Of a stretch of 64,000 nt of DNA, positions 48,201 through 61,400 are shown one piece after another. The position numbers were made by a program, and so were the translations under genes. Source of the stretch: Pyrocephalus nanus (lineage: Eukaryota; Chordata; Aves; Passeriformes; Tyrannidae); contig CM076267.1 in the NCBI GenBank assembly GCA_038380795.1, positions 10,957,501 through 11,021,500 of the forward strand, in the 5' to 3' direction. Every line of letters starts with the position of its first letter. The stretch's first letter is position 1. A model generated the notes under the pieces. The model was not told where the DNA came from. It did not search any database and worked only from the letters and a program-made list of their open reading frames with translations.

Positions 48201-51200
48201 CAAAGAGCAACCCCCATGGGGAGGTGCCAGAGATTTGTTACTGAGAGGCCTTGAGGAGTCAAGAGCTTTCCTTCCGCAAATCCAAGCTGGAACATCACAA
48301 ATCAGTTCCTTCAAGCTGAACTTCAGGATCAGCCAAAAGGCAGAATGTAGATTTTTAAAAGATTTAGTGTTCAAGAGACTGTGGAGCAGTTACTGAACAT
48401 GCCTTCCTGCTCTTCAATCTGTTCAGCAAAGTGACAATCCCCACATTTGCATTCTCTGACGTGCACCGGTCACTGCCAGAACTCGGCCTGTGGAGCGCAG
48501 GCCAAAGGCTCTCCCCTGGCAGCTGTATGCAAAGACCACAGCGCCCCGAGGCAGGAATACTCCAGATGGATTTTTTTTTTTCCCCTTCCTTTTTCCTTTT
48601 AAATAACTGAAACAATAGGCTAACTGCTATTGGACTGGCCTCTCCACTGATCTGGTATTACTGGCACCAAATTTCTCCAGGCAGATGGAAAGACGAGAGG
48701 AGGCTTTGGTTTGTGGGTCACACCCCAAGCTGAGTTTTGCAACAGCCACACAACTGCCCCAGGCCTGCGAGCAGGCCCGGGACTCCTGCTAAAACCACCA
48801 GCAGTGATGTGGCCAATGAGGGCTGACATTTGGGGCCAATGTTCCGAGCAGTGCATTTTAAAACTCCGACTCCAGCAGTGCAGATGATGAAAAAGTACAG
48901 AGCATTACACACAGCCCCGGGGGAAGGGGGGGCTTCTGTGCCAAAACCACCCCCCTACAGTCAATCTGCAGAGCCAAAGACACGCATTTAACAGCTCCAA
49001 GCTCTGCTCGTCTTCAAAATTCCAATGTAAAGAATCCAAGTCTCCCAAAGGATACCTTTTAAGATACCATTTATAACCAATTCAAGGCTGGAATGTTTTT
49101 GATTGTACTTTGGCTTCTGCAAAATTAAATGTTTAATTAAAAGACCACCCTTATTGAAAAGAAGATACAGTTTAAGTGCTACCATATTCTGTTAAAGTGA
49201 AAAACCTTTCTCTAGGGAAAAAAAAAAAAGACACTACTACAGAAATGAAGTAGCAAAAAGACACTATTACTAAAAATGAAAATTACTAATCTTGTCCTGT
49301 TTTTAAAGAAGAAATACTTCCTTCCTCTTAAGCAGTGATTTTACAGAAGTTTGAAACCCTACAGAACTACAAATTACCTTGAAGGCTCACTCAGTTTGAA
49401 ACATGGGAATATGCCCTGTGCTGCTTGTGGGAACAGCAATATGCCCTTCTAAAGGCTTAAACAGGTTTGTTTTCTTTTCCACAATGGCACAAACTGGCAG
49501 CAAGAAGCACCTTGGCAGGTTATAGCTGTACACAATTAAATAGGGCTCCTGAGATAATCAATCCCTGGCACTTTCATAAGTCATTGGGGTGGAATAACAT
49601 CATTTTCCCTAACTGCACACACCTCTTTAAAACTGTACCAGCCTTAATATTCCCCACTGGCTCTCATGTTCCAACTCATTACATTTTATATCTCCCCACT
49701 TCAGCCTTAAACTGAAGTCAAGAGTTGCAACCGTCAATCACTGCTCTGCTCTTGGAGTCCTTTCATAACCTGCAGTCTGAAGGAAAAGCTTCCCAGGCCT
49801 GCATTTCACACCATCACCATGTCCCACTAACTGTGCCATCATTCAGATTGCTTGTTAATACATCCTGGGGCTCTAATAAGCCAGTTTCCCATTGTTTGGT
49901 ACATTTGTTTCATCTCCTCTGACTGAAATTTTAATGAGTTTAGGAAAGAGAGGCTTCATTGGGAACTACCAGAAGAGTGGGAAAACAAGGATACTTTCTC
50001 AGAGATCTTAGAAACAAAAAAGTAACCAAAAGGCATTTGAGCAAACTAATTTACAGCAGTAAGAGAACTAAAAGCTGCATGCCTCTGAATCTTCTGTGTG
50101 CCAGAGGGCAGAAGTGATGGACTCCTAATTTTATGCAGTCAGTGACACAAGACTGATTTGTTTCTTGTCAATCTGATGTATTTTCTGTGAGTTACAGAAC
50201 AGATGAGAGGAAAATAAAAAAAATTTACAAAAATCCTTCTGTTACAGAGTATAACTGTTACAAAATCACCTCTTCATTTAGAATAGAATATGGAATTGAA
50301 TAGATTATTTCAGCTGGATGGGACTTACAAGGATCATCTAGTTCAGCTGCCTGACCAATTCAGGGCTGAACAAAGGTTAAAGCTTTTTGTTCAGGGCTTA
50401 TGCTCAAATGCCCCTTAAACACTGACAGGCTTGGGGGGCATTGACCACCTCTCTAGGTAATCACCCTCTTGGTAAAGAAATGCTTCCTAATGTCCAGTGA
50501 GAACCTTCCCTGGCATAGCTTCAAATCATTCCCATGTGCCCTATCACTGGATCCATGGAGAAGAGCTCAGCATCTCCCTCCCTATTTTCCCTCCTCAGCA
50601 AGCCTGGGAGAACAAGTTCCTTATTAAACTTTTAATAATAAACTTATTAAACAAATCTTTTCCATGCCATACCTAAACACAAAGCAACTGTGAAGTTAGA
50701 ACAAATTTAGAGATCAGAATGAACTATAGTTCACTGAAAGATAGCAAGAAGGTTCCTAACTGCTTATCTGGTTAAATCCAGAGGCTCAGTGCTGAAGGTT
50801 TTTTTTCTAAATCCTAGATCTGCATGGGCTCAGTTAAAATGGTTCAGCTGAGGCAAGGAAATTACTCAGTGTGCTTCAGTCACCAGATGTATTTTCAAGG
50901 CCAAGGCATGAGGGTCCTAGAAGGGCCTGACATGGTGGGCTCAGTATGACAACTTACAGAAATATATTATATTTATGCTATGCAAGCAAGGATTAGTTAC
51001 ATGACCAAGGTCTTCTGGACTACCACACAACTTGTGGTTTCTCCACATGCACCCCAAAGACTGACAAAAGTTGAATGGAGATGATGTAAATTATCTTTTT
51101 TTAATCCCTCGGAGAGAAAGAATTGTTCCTCACTTCATAGAAATGAACTCTTACACAAAAATTTAAACATAAATTTAAACATAAAAGACAATAAATTAAA

Positions 51201-51458
51201 CAAATAGGTTAAAAGTGTAACTCAATTTGATGAAAAAAGATACAACCCCTAAAATGCAGATATGTTTCTATTAGTGTAACAGCAATTTTATCTACAAGCC
51301 TATCACCTTATCAATAAGCAAAGCCTATAAAGTACAAATGGTGGAAATAATTCTCAAATATCTCAGAAATAATTAACAGCAAGTTACCTTGCGATCTTCT
51401 TTAAAGACTTCAGCGGCAGTTGTGAAATGTGGAATGGCATTTTTACAGTGGGGACACC
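39172..51458 (-). CDS. PDIA5: PDIA5, C-terminal part (last three coding exons)
   Basis: Protein disulfide-isomerase A5, an ER-lumen thiol oxidoreductase that makes and rearranges disulfide bonds. Exons 51458-51388, 42400-42266 and 39252-39172 join in phase to give the end of the last thioredoxin-like domain. The first begins inside the Trp codon of the active site W-CPHC. The second holds the cis-proline region GYPTF. The third ends in KDEL and TAG. The 23+45+26 residues match the human exon lengths and wording as I recall them, for example IPHFT, AAVDC and YYNYGKF. CPHC rather than CGHC is normal for this domain of PDIA5. The last residues KDEL are the classical ER-retrieval signal, where human has KEEL. 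The upstream exons, which carry the signal peptide and the other thioredoxin domains, are not in the window, so the gene is cut by its right edge. Introns are GT-AG and no lesion is seen. Confidence 0.95.
39253..42265 (-). other. PDIA5: PDIA5 last intron
   Basis: 3013-nt GT-AG intron. It holds the 46-base tandem repeat close to the acceptor; otherwise unique sequence. Confidence 0.9.
39339..39405. repeat. Imperfect tandem repeat, 46-base period
   Basis: CAGCAGAATATAAACTAAGG at 39339 returns as CAGCAGGATATAAACTAAGG at 39385 with one mismatch. It lies in the PDIA5 intron about 90-150 bases upstream of the last exon's acceptor. Confidence 0.75.
42266..42400 (-). CDS. PDIA5: PDIA5 penultimate coding exon
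   Basis: Acceptor CTTGTGTTTCAG, donor GAGGG|GTAAGTG; 135 nt, 45 codons, phase 0 at both ends. The translation begins IAYAAVDCAKGQNHDLCKQE and continues GVDGYPTFNYYNYGKFVEKY and TGERG. The YPT holds the cis-proline next to the thioredoxin active site. Confidence 0.96.
46546..46587. repeat. AAT/AAC simple repeat
   Basis: Degenerate trinucleotide-like run (ATAATAATGATAACAATAGC, then AATAACAATAACC) in a PDIA5 intron. Confidence 0.65.
50283..50625 (-). mobile_element. CR1 LINE 3' end
   Basis: Reverse-complement CR1 of the avian type: GATTATTTCAGCTGGATGGG, GATCATCTAGTTCAGCTGCC, CCTTAAACACTGACAGGCTT, GACCACCTCTCTAGGTAATC, AAAGAAATGCTTCCTAATGT and CCTATCACTGGATC occur in order. It lies in a PDIA5 intron, in the same orientation as the gene. 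Confidence 0.82.
51156..51185. repeat. Short tandem duplication in PDIA5 intron
   Basis: AAATTTAAACATA is present twice in a row. Confidence 0.6.
51388..51458 (-). CDS. PDIA5: PDIA5 exon with CPHC active site
   Basis: The exon starts after GTGTCAAACAG and ends CGCAAG|GTAACT; 71 nt. The first two bases (GG) finish a Trp codon from the preceding exon; then 23 codons read CPHCKNAIPHFTTAAEVFKE plus DRK. The two cysteines are the redox pair of the last thioredoxin domain. It ends in phase 0. Confidence 0.94.
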
Positions 51459-53157
51459 CTGTTTGACACAGGAAGAAAAAGACATCATAAACTTCAGTTA
51501 TAAATAAGGTACTGGGACAAACTCAAGACACAAGGTGAATCAGTGGAAATTTTGTACTAAAAATCATTCTAGACAGCAGCTCTCCAGTTCTGCTAAGAGC
51601 AGGACAGGGCACGTGTAGACCATGTGTCAGCTATGTGAAATTAGGCACGCGATTAAAATCCCTCTGACTTCAAGCAGTTCAAGTGTACACTTAAGAGTTA
51701 CACGAAATCCCACAGAGGCCCCACAGTGCAGGGGCTTTTCTCTGTGGCCAGTCCCATAGGAGCACTTTGAGATCAGCAGCCATAAACAGACAGACCATTT
51801 CCCTGCTCTGCACCCCCTTGTACTGCCACGTGGGTTATTAATGCTGTTGCCACAGATATCAGCTACACTTGGACATGGGAATAAAGACAGCACAGCTGTG
51901 AACAGAAGGAGGTTGGAAGTTAGGAAGTTGCTGGGAGCATTTAGGAGTGTTTGGGAATTGCCTGTGTAAGAGCCAATCCTCTGGGAACACAAGGGAGGGG
52001 AAGAGAAACAAGTCCAACAGGCTACACATTTTTCACTGATGGAGAGCAGAAGTCCAGTCCCAGGTTAGGATGACTGCTGCTGGCCTTCCTGGAGACCTTC
52101 CTCCTGTTCACCAAAAATGGGCAACCACAGAATAGTTTTACAGACACAGCACACAAAAACCCCACAGCTTTGTATTGGAGATGGACTGATACTTCTTTGT
52201 GCCACTGTAGCACTGCACAAAAGGCCAGCTGATCCCTTGCTCAAATATGCACTAAACTTACTCAACCATTTCAGAAGTCACAGATAGGGAACAAGAACTG
52301 CTCTCTTGATTCAAGGTGGAAATCTGAGTGCTCTTAATTCAGAATGAATGTTTATTGTCTATGAATAATCTAAACTACTCTCAAAACATCAATACTAAGT
52401 AAGACTTTGAAAAAGAAAGTATCGGCATATGTGTAAAAAATTACTTTTTTTAAACCTGTCACAGAGGTTGATCCCAAGCAAACACTCAGGACAGTTTTTT
52501 TTGCTTAGATGCGGGGGAAAAAAGGAATGGACACAGTTCAGTCAAGCCTGTATAATGCTAGCAAAAGCAAAGGAGTTCATCCTGGTATTATTTCTGGATA
52601 GGAACAGAACACATCACAGATGAGCTGCTCACAAGCTCCAATTACAACTTATGCTACTGTTGTTTACCCACATTTGACATGATGAAAAAGTGTCTTTGTT
52701 ACTTTAAAGTCAGTAGTGAACAAATGCCCTCTTAGGAGGCTTGTAGCCACCCTCATAAAGTACACACACTCTTGCAGCTGACAAGAAAAACAGCATCTGT
52801 GTACAAACACTGCACAACCCTTTCAGCTTCACCAAAACACAGTTTCACTGCTTACATGCACTGTTTTGAATTTTAGAGTATTTTTTTTCATTGGAATAGG
52901 ATTCTGAAAGCACTGCAATGACACATGTGTATAAATACTCGGAGTGTCTATGCAGTGACCGAGAACATAAAAAAGTCATGGGGATGTTTCCCGAGAAACT
53001 GAGGCAAATCCATCTTGTTGGCTTCAAACTCTTTATGGAGCATAATGGCAGTTATCCTGGTGGTAACTGTGTTTCAGTAGGAGATGGTGGCAGGCCACCT
53101 ACAGCCTGCAAACTTTGTTGAGTTGTTCAGCATTTGCCTGGAAGAAAACGGTCAAGC

Positions 53158-53199
53158 AAGAAAAAGAGGAGGAGAAGGAAGAGAAGAAAGAGGAGGAGG
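53158..53199. repeat. 42-nt purine tract
   Basis: Uninterrupted A/G run (AAGAAAAAGAGGAGGAGAAG and on), a low-complexity GA-rich element in presumed PDIA5 intron. Confidence 0.85.
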
Positions 53200-56100
53200 C
53201 TGGGGTTCCAGGCTATTCCCATGTTCATCAGCCCACTTTGGTGCCCCTTTTTCTTTCCTACCACTTGTCTGTCCTGTCTGCCTGATAATGGAGAGCCTGC
53301 AGATCAAGCCTGCCTCTTGACACATTTTGGATCATTTCCTGCACTATGGGGTGACTGCCTTGGTTGACTTGTTAACACTGCTCTACACAAATAATAGCAG
53401 AACTGGGGACAATATCTAAAAAGAATTCCACAGAAAAAAAATGGATAAAAATCATGCACCTTTAAAGTAAGAACTCTTGTTCTAATCTACATGCTTACAT
53501 ACTGCAGCTTTTCTGCAAACTTTAAACCCTTCAGGTTCCCCTTTTCTGCCTATGATCTTGAGCTTGAAATTTAGATTTCACTGAAGAGCGTATTTTAAAT
53601 CCTCACTGAAAGATATTTCAGGGAAAGCATGATACTTCATGCCTTCATATTCCTCTCTAACACCTTTATGACACATCAGGGTATGTGTTTTCCATCTCAG
53701 GGGTGCTGGATGTGCAGAGGACAGGGCATTTAGTAAAGCCTCCCTCTAAGCCCCTAGTAAAGTTGTAATATGTAAGAGCTCTCCATGAGCCACGCTCCTC
53801 ATGGAAATTAGAACATGATTCAACAAGTAACAACCATATTCTTTCAAACAAAAAAATTCCAGTGGCTATTAAAAATGCAAGCTGACATTTCACATGGGCT
53901 AGGATGGCTGGTAAGGGAACAGCCCAAGCAGCCCTTAGCTGGTGACTGCTCAGGGCAGTATCAGCAGCTGCTCCGTGTCCCTTCCACCCCAGGGAGTCAA
54001 ACACTGCATGTGCTGCTGCACAGAGTTCAACAGGTGAATGGAACAGGGCTCTGAGCGTGGTTCTCAGCAAAGAGACAGATCCTGCAAGGCCAAAAGGAAG
54101 CATCTCACTGTCTGACTGTTATGGCATTTTGGAAAAGGTACACAAAACTGAACATGCTTTGAGGTTGCAGTCAACATCCCTACACAAAGGAGAGGAGGGT
54201 CTTAATTCAAAGCAACTGAGAAAGGAACCTATGCTAACATCTTTTATTTCCTCTTCTCTGTGATCTTCTCATTCTCTCACTCCAATACCTAATCACAAAA
54301 AGTTACCTTCATTTACCGATTTGAAGCTCCATTCCTCACTCCTCTCTTGGCCCAACCTCCTTTCTTTACTGCACTCTGCTTGCAAAACTAAAACACAACC
54401 ATATGGCTTTTGGCAGAGCTGCCTCCAAGTCCAGTAGGTATTTTGTTAGCCTTGGACATCCATCCACGGAACAGATGTGAATGCTACACTGAATTCCCAA
54501 GGCATTTCAAGGAGTCACTGAAAAAAGGGGAAGGAGCACATCATATGGAACAGCAGAACTTCATCTGTTACAACTTAGGAGGATTGCCAAACGCAGCAAA
54601 CACTTGGAAGTAATCCAATCCAGTCATTCTATTTAAAGCACACATGCCAAAAAAAATAAAAGCAGAGGTTGATGTCTTCATTTTGACAGACGGAAAACTT
54701 GTTCTCCCCATTCCCTCTTCACACCCACTATCACACGTTTATTTTAAGTGTTAACACTATCTTCTAGATTTGAAAGTGCAAAGAAAGGAAATGTACTGAG
54801 CACGGTACACGAAGATAGGAAGTGTACAGCCTCCTTAGAAAGGATTTTTCAGATGGGCTGCAATGAAAAGAGATTAAACTGGTGGCATCTGAAGGTGTGG
54901 GTAATGTGTCAGGAACCTTAAAAGGTCCTGCCCTTTCTCAGCAGTATTTATAGGACAGGAAGTCACTATGGACTAAACAAGTGGGAAAATTAATTTTAGT
55001 TAAATTGTGTGCTGTGGTAAGCAAAGACTTCCTACAAGGACAAGAAGTGGAGTTTCAACTAAGCAGCACTGAAAGCAGCACTTCTAGGAGCAGAGACTTC
55101 TAAAGTAGATGCACGGCTTTGCTTTACCAATTTGCTTTCTTTCTTCGTTTTTACAACAGTGTAAAATTTGATCTCAACAGATTTAAGAGTAGATGTGAAC
55201 TGAACAGTCATTTTCTGTGCCTGCCTTGAGAAATCTGAAAGAAACATGCTTCTGGAACATCCAGCCTTTCCACAGGATGTCCGTGCTGGCACTCAAGACC
55301 TCTAAACACTCCTGCACATCTCAAGATAACACCACTTCCTAATGCAGAAACACAGTTGCATCACCTGGTAGGAAAACAAGAGAGCTTGACATCTAAGGCA
55401 CATGCAGTAGCGTGTGTTAAGGCCATTCCCTGTTCCAAATCAGTAAATGATACAGCTTCAGTACAGCTTTGGCCAGACATTCTCACCTCTGTGCTCAAAT
55501 TTGGCCCTCTGGAGGCCCACCCTTTCAGCCCAAGGTGGCATCTGCTCTCCCTGACTGCTGATGCCTGCTGGGGATGAGGGCTCCCTGTCTGAACCACAGG
55601 TCCCTGCATCCTTATGAGAACACCTGCACTTGAGTGGTTCAACGTTCTCCTTGCCTTTGCACTGCAACTTTAAAATTTTACACGAACCCTGTATTTTCTA
55701 CAGGGTTTTTCTCCACCATCCATGCTGTATGAGCTGGGAAGGCACCGTCACATTCCTCACCTTGAAAACAATGTAGTTCCTGACTGATCCAGCATATGAA
55801 AAATAGGGTTTCTGTGGGTAAAAGTTCAAAAGGAATGGGTGATGAACAGCAGATGAGGGAAATCAAGCAAGCAAACAAGCAGGCTTCATTGAGACCCATT
55901 ATCACTGAGGGGGGTAGGGAGTCAGATTAAATCTCTTCTCATTAGAGAGGCATTAAAAGGAAAGCTAGTGGGTCTTTTGGGAGATGAAGTGATGGAAAAA
56001 TATATAGCCCAGCTCATTTTTCATGGACTGAATTTACTGATTGCAGGAACAACTGCATGGTACAGCATCTTCTCTGGGTGTCTTTGAGGAAAGACCCAAC

Positions 56101-57299
56101 AAGCCAGCAAGGGTTTGGGCACAGAAAGGTGCTGGAGTGCCCAGCACATAAGCTGGCTTCATCCTCATAGAAACACTGCTTTGAGGAAGAAAGAGGCATT
56201 TCTGAAGAAATAAAGAACTGCAGGATTGAGATTGATGTGATTTCCAAAATGATGCTACAACACAGTTGTTACATGATGCAAAACAAAGATATCACAGAAA
56301 AACTTACTAAGTGCTCACTTCACCTTTGAACTTTTTTTTTTTTTGAACAAAGAAGAAACGGAAGAAAAAATAATATGAACCCATTTGTCAGGTAAGACAA
56401 GAATGACACAAAAACTGATATGATACAGTAGCAATTCAATAAATCCACAGACACAATATCCTGCTCTCTGAATTGTAAACATTTCCCATAACTGCAGGAT
56501 CCCATGGGGTGCAGAAAGGACACAGAGGATTTCAAAGCAATGGAACAATCTAATGAATAACTTACATGTCTTTATTACATTCAAATTGAGAATTTTTCAC
56601 TGAACAGGGTTTTCTTTAACCAGTTGTTTAGCGATGATAGCGAGTCAAAAGAAAAACTTAGAGATTCTTAAACCTTCAATGTACAAAGGTATTAGGGCCA
56701 GATGGCAATTTTAAGATGTCTCCAAAGTAGTGCATGAAACAGATGCACCCTGTTGTACAGTAGTCACCTTATTACATTTAAAATAAAATTGCACCAAACT
56801 TTCAGAATTGCCTAAAGGAATCAAGTTCTCTTTCCAAAAACCCACAGGTTTCTACTTGCTTAAATATGAAAAAAACATCCTTTAAGTTACTTCATGCTTT
56901 CTTTAATTTGAAACTACAAAGCCCGGTGATATAACCTCACCTCTCTATAGCTGAACAGTACAAGGTTAATTCAGTTTCCTTAGAAGAGTGGAAGCTGTAT
57001 TAGCATAGCACATAGAAGAAAGGTGAAGCTGTTTTTAATGAATATAAATCAAAAGCTAACAATTTGTACAAAATAGATAAAGGAAGCAAATGGACATCAA
57101 AGCAGTATCTACAGTCAGCAGAGGTAATAATGATGTTTTACGTATATAAGGGGCTTTAAATGTATTAGAACCGAAAGAAATCCAAACAATTCTAGCAATA
57201 TAGCTTTGAAATAAAATGATGGAATTGTCAAAAGGAGCTTCGCTGAATATATAAATTAAAATATTAAGTAGGTATGGAGATGGCCTCTATGCCTGGCAC

Positions 57300-57430
57300 T
57301 CCAAAGTGCAGTTTGCAGTTCTGGGTGCACAAATCAAGAATGAGTTCAAACTGGAGGGGGCTGAGAAGACCTGTAAGAAAATAACAGGACGGAAAGACAT
57401 GTTTCATGGCAAAGGGTGTCAGGAAGCTCA
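57300..57430 (+). mobile_element. Possible old CR1 fragment
   Basis: GCAGTTTGCAGTTCTGGGTG followed by a purine-rich run with AACTGGAGGGGGCTGAGAAG resembles the sense strand of CR1 ORF2 end ('ttccagttctgggctcc...'). The match is weak and could be chance. Confidence 0.25.
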
Positions 57431-58339
57431 GTGTGAAAACAGCTTAAATCCAAAGATTAGGACATGATAAAAATTGAGAAAAGTCAGTCTCTAATTTTCA
57501 TTATAACCAGCTATTCAAGCTGGGTGCCAAAGGCTAAGTAATCTCCAGAGCTGTCTGCCTGCTGAAGCCAGTCAAATTCAGACAGGAAATTCACATTCCC
57601 CATCACCAGTGTCTTTTAGCCTGAAAGGAAATGGTTTTCTGAAAGTGATGTTTTCACACAGTGGTCCTCTACCTGATCAGAAGGCAGCTGTCCTTGGCTT
57701 GCATGGCTGAGCTGAAACTGCTACAAAAGTGACATGTTTTGGCTGTCCTCGTGTCACTGTCTCCGAGTGGAATGCCAGCACTGCCACACGGTCAGGCTAG
57801 GATGGAGGCCCCTGCCAACCCTGACCTGAGCATCCCAACTGGAATGGCTCCACAGCAGTGCAGATCAGGCATCCGGACTTCAGAAAGCACCACCTTGAAC
57901 TTTCTGCCCATCATTAATGCATAATGATGTATGACCCTACCTGTATTGTTTCCGTGTGCACTTTTAGCATCTTGTACATAATAAAATCTTGATAAATAAA
58001 GTAACAAAGTGGAGTGCATATATTTTACATGAGGGTTTTTTTTTTCAAAGAGACTGTTAAAATATGCACACATTTTAATGTAGACTGTTTTCATATCAAA
58101 TACTCTGACTTAAGCTGTCAGTATTTTCATAACAAAGTCCTGGCCAACTCTTTAGAATTGATGTGAAAGCCCAGTGATTTGTGAGACGGTGGCATTTGTG
58201 CTGTCTCTGCTCTACCCTCAGCATGAGAAAGGGCTCTGCTCCCCCCTCAGCCCCCTGCTTCCTTTAGTACCTCTCAACGGGTGATCTCAAATGCTTTAAC
58301 TAATATCAATTAATTACACTTCAAATTGCCCCTAAGAGA

Positions 58340-58470
58340 GACAGACGTGATTATCCCCCTCTGTCATTACATCCAAGGTTAAATGGAGTCAGGAAGAGGT
58401 TAAGTGACTCTCAGGGTTCACAATCCTGCTTGACAGAGAGCAGGGCTGCAAGGTGCTGACTCCATTTGTT
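58340..58470 (-). mobile_element. MIR-like SINE relic
   Basis: AATGGAGTCAGGAAGAGGTT, AAGTGACTCTCAGGGTTCAC and ACAGAGAGCAGGGCTGCAAG match the reverse-complement MIR core. It lies in presumed PDIA5 intron. Confidence 0.5.
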
Positions 58471-61400
58471 CAGCTACAAAACCACCAGGGCCTCGGAGGG
58501 CCCAGCACGTGGCAGGATGGAGCCCTCAGCGTGCAAAGTGCAGAGCAGAGAATGACTTTCCAATTCCCCATCTCTGCTTGAAATCATCACCGTCTAAATA
58601 ACAGGGGTAGATAGTGCCCTCCGTTATTGGTTTTTAAATGACTGCAATTCTAAGCGAGTGAAAGCAGCACATTGCAACAGCTATCAAAGCAAACCCAGGA
58701 GCTCGCAGACCGCGGAGTAAAGCAAAGCCTGTTTCCACTTCAAGACTTCCAAGCGATTAACTAGAATTAAAACAAGAATATTAGTTGGTCAATCAAAGAG
58801 AGACAGGCCACAGACAGTAATTGCACAGATAAGAGCAGAAAATGAGTATACTGCTTAAACCAATGCAATTCATGTGGCTACAGAAGTTATAGAATCCACA
58901 GGCAGATTTGAGAAAGACATGTTACTGAAAGGTCAATTCTCTTTTGTTCTACCAGTAGAGAACTGGAGGTCCTTTTAATTGAATATCTGGACCCAAAGCT
59001 CATTTTGTGACATGATCTGACACCATAGCTTAATAATATTTCCAAGATACGATATTAGTAATTGAAAGAGAGGGATTTGTCCTTTGATAGGAAAAAGGTT
59101 ATGAGGTTTTCAGTTAAGCATTGGGTCAAACGTAGCTTGTCTTGCTACCCTTAACAACAGGCAAACTGCTACCAATTTCACAGCCTGATGTTGGGTTTTG
59201 TTTTTTTCTAAGTTATCTGAACTCTTATTTTGTAGCACTAGGTACATAGATGAGAGTAGGTATATAGAACCCAAATCTTTGCAAACCTCAGCCTTAGATA
59301 TGAGCAATTGCAACAGCAGCAACAAAAGCATCAGAACAGGCCAAATTGCAAAGTGAGGAGAGGAAAAAGACTCGGCACAAAACTCCGGGACTGTTTTAAA
59401 CACTACGAAAAGCAAGGACATGACTAACTGCAGTGAATTACAGATGATATGAGAGCACTCAGTATCTGGTAACAAGCAATCCTTTAAGATGGAAAGCTAT
59501 ATAGCAAGTCACTTGTGGACAGAAAGGGTTAAAGAGCAATAGTTACACCCAGAACAAAGTTGAGCGTCAGTTCCAGCAGAGCTGCATTTTCTACTGTGTC
59601 ACTGGCCTGTGCAGCTCAAACGAAGCTGGCAACAGCAGCATCAGCCTTGGTTAACTTCAAATACAGTTAAGAGAGCAAATGAAATAATTTTTCCATCTAA
59701 CATGCCAGTGGACAAAACTGGTAACAGAAGATACACTGCAGAGATAGCAACAGTCGGCAGAGCACTGTGGAATTTCATATGTGCTAACAGAGGCTCAAAA
59801 GCAGCCTATTACGACAATGTTACGCATCACCAGGAAAAGCATATTTCTTATTGGAAATGGGTTTCATGACAGTGCATAAGGTGGGGTGGCATATTAATAA
59901 TTAAACATCTCCTAATATACGCACAGAGACTTTATGTGACATTGCAACAACAAGAGCTGTGTGTCTGTGAGGAGAGAATTTCACAGGTCGAGAGCACACC
60001 CTTCCTTCCTCTTCCCTTCTCCCAATCCTGAACTGTTCACATACAGCTAATATTCTGCACACCAAATCAAGCAGCTGTAATGTGCTAGGGTTATAAAACA
60101 AGAGGACCTGGATCAGCCAGACAAATTTTAGTTTAACACCATAGCTCCACGACAGCCCCTTCTGAGCACTTCCATCACCGCTGCACACAGGCTGGGGAGG
60201 TGCCTCAACTTCTGAGAGCGGTTTAAATTGTTCCCCCAGCACTAATTATTACCCTCGACACAAATGCTGGGGCTAAGAGCAGTTCTGCCAGCCTGATTGC
60301 AGAGACCACTCTATAAAATTCATCCTTTATCAAACCCAGCCTGTTAAGGAGCTCTGTGGCATCAGCACTATTTACACCAACAGGAAGGCACCTCACTAAC
60401 GTATGCCTGTAGCAAGAGCACCACTAATGCCGGAGAGAAAGCAGTTAGTGGCAGAGCTAACATATCAAAATTCTGCAGTGCCAGCCCACGCAGGATTTAA
60501 AGTCTCATTATCAGAGGGTCCAGACCTCGCCTCTGCCTCAACCAACAACCAGAAAATCCTTCCTGCAAGGGTTTTCGCCTTGAAAGGGATTCTTTCTGTT
60601 CAGCATGTTTTTAATAATTTTTTGATAGCTTAAGCTTCATTTACAAACACACACATTTTGTTCAGGCTTTTTGATACAGCCTGCTAATGAAAACTTAACA
60701 AGATGTGCTTGCAAGCGACAGGAAAACCTCTTGGTGGGAGCCAATCCGAGGCTATCGGGAGACACTGAATTCAACTGTGCTGCTGCTTTGCTCTGCACGT
60801 CTGGACTCATTAACTCAGCTGTCCAGCATGTTCTCCCTTTCTCTGCACACTTCACACAGAACTATACCACCCAGGTCTGCTGAGTGACCCAGCAGAGACC
60901 CAGACCGCTCATCTCAGGCCCAGCAGCCACCAGCTGAGGCCTCACAGCCAGTCAAATTTGCCATGCTTTGTTACAGTAGTCCAGCTTAGCCAAACACAGC
61001 ATTATCCCACCAAAACTGCCAAGGCAAAGGCTGAGATATGGTGCAACCAGCTTTCTCTGAGCTTACTTCAAAAAACAAGAGGGATGAAAATGAAACATTG
61101 CTGCTTCTTCCAGAACAGCTTCTGATGATAGCCTGGGTCCCAGGGCTGGAGGAGCACACTGGCCCTCCTGGCTGTCAGCGTTAATAACCAAAACACCATG
61201 TGCACCCTCTGTGCATACAGTGAGACCCACTCTGTCAAGGACTCTCAGCCAAGTGCTTTTTGTCATTGTATATTCCTTGACACGTACCTTGGACAGAAAA
61301 AACAGCAGTTTTTGTTGTGAAAAGACACAGAAGGAGCATACCAGGATACAGAGCGGTTAATATTTTTAACAAAGTCTGTGGGTAAAATTAATGCAGGTTT

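Larger units (their letters stand above)
42401..51387 (-). other. PDIA5: PDIA5 intron (9 kb)
   Basis: 8987-nt GT-AG intron. It contains a CR1 3' end (50283-50625), simple repeats and unique sequence. No nested gene was found. Confidence 0.9.

Noticed and set aside
53666..54103. 145-codon minus-strand open frame in presumed PDIA5 intron
   Set aside because: Does not resemble any PDIA5 exon or any thioredoxin-like sequence; chance frame.
61286..61330. Donor-like CCAAG|GTACGTG on the minus strand, possible PDIA5 exon
   Set aside because: The reading before it does not match PDIA5 and has no suitable phase for a Trp split; taken as chance.
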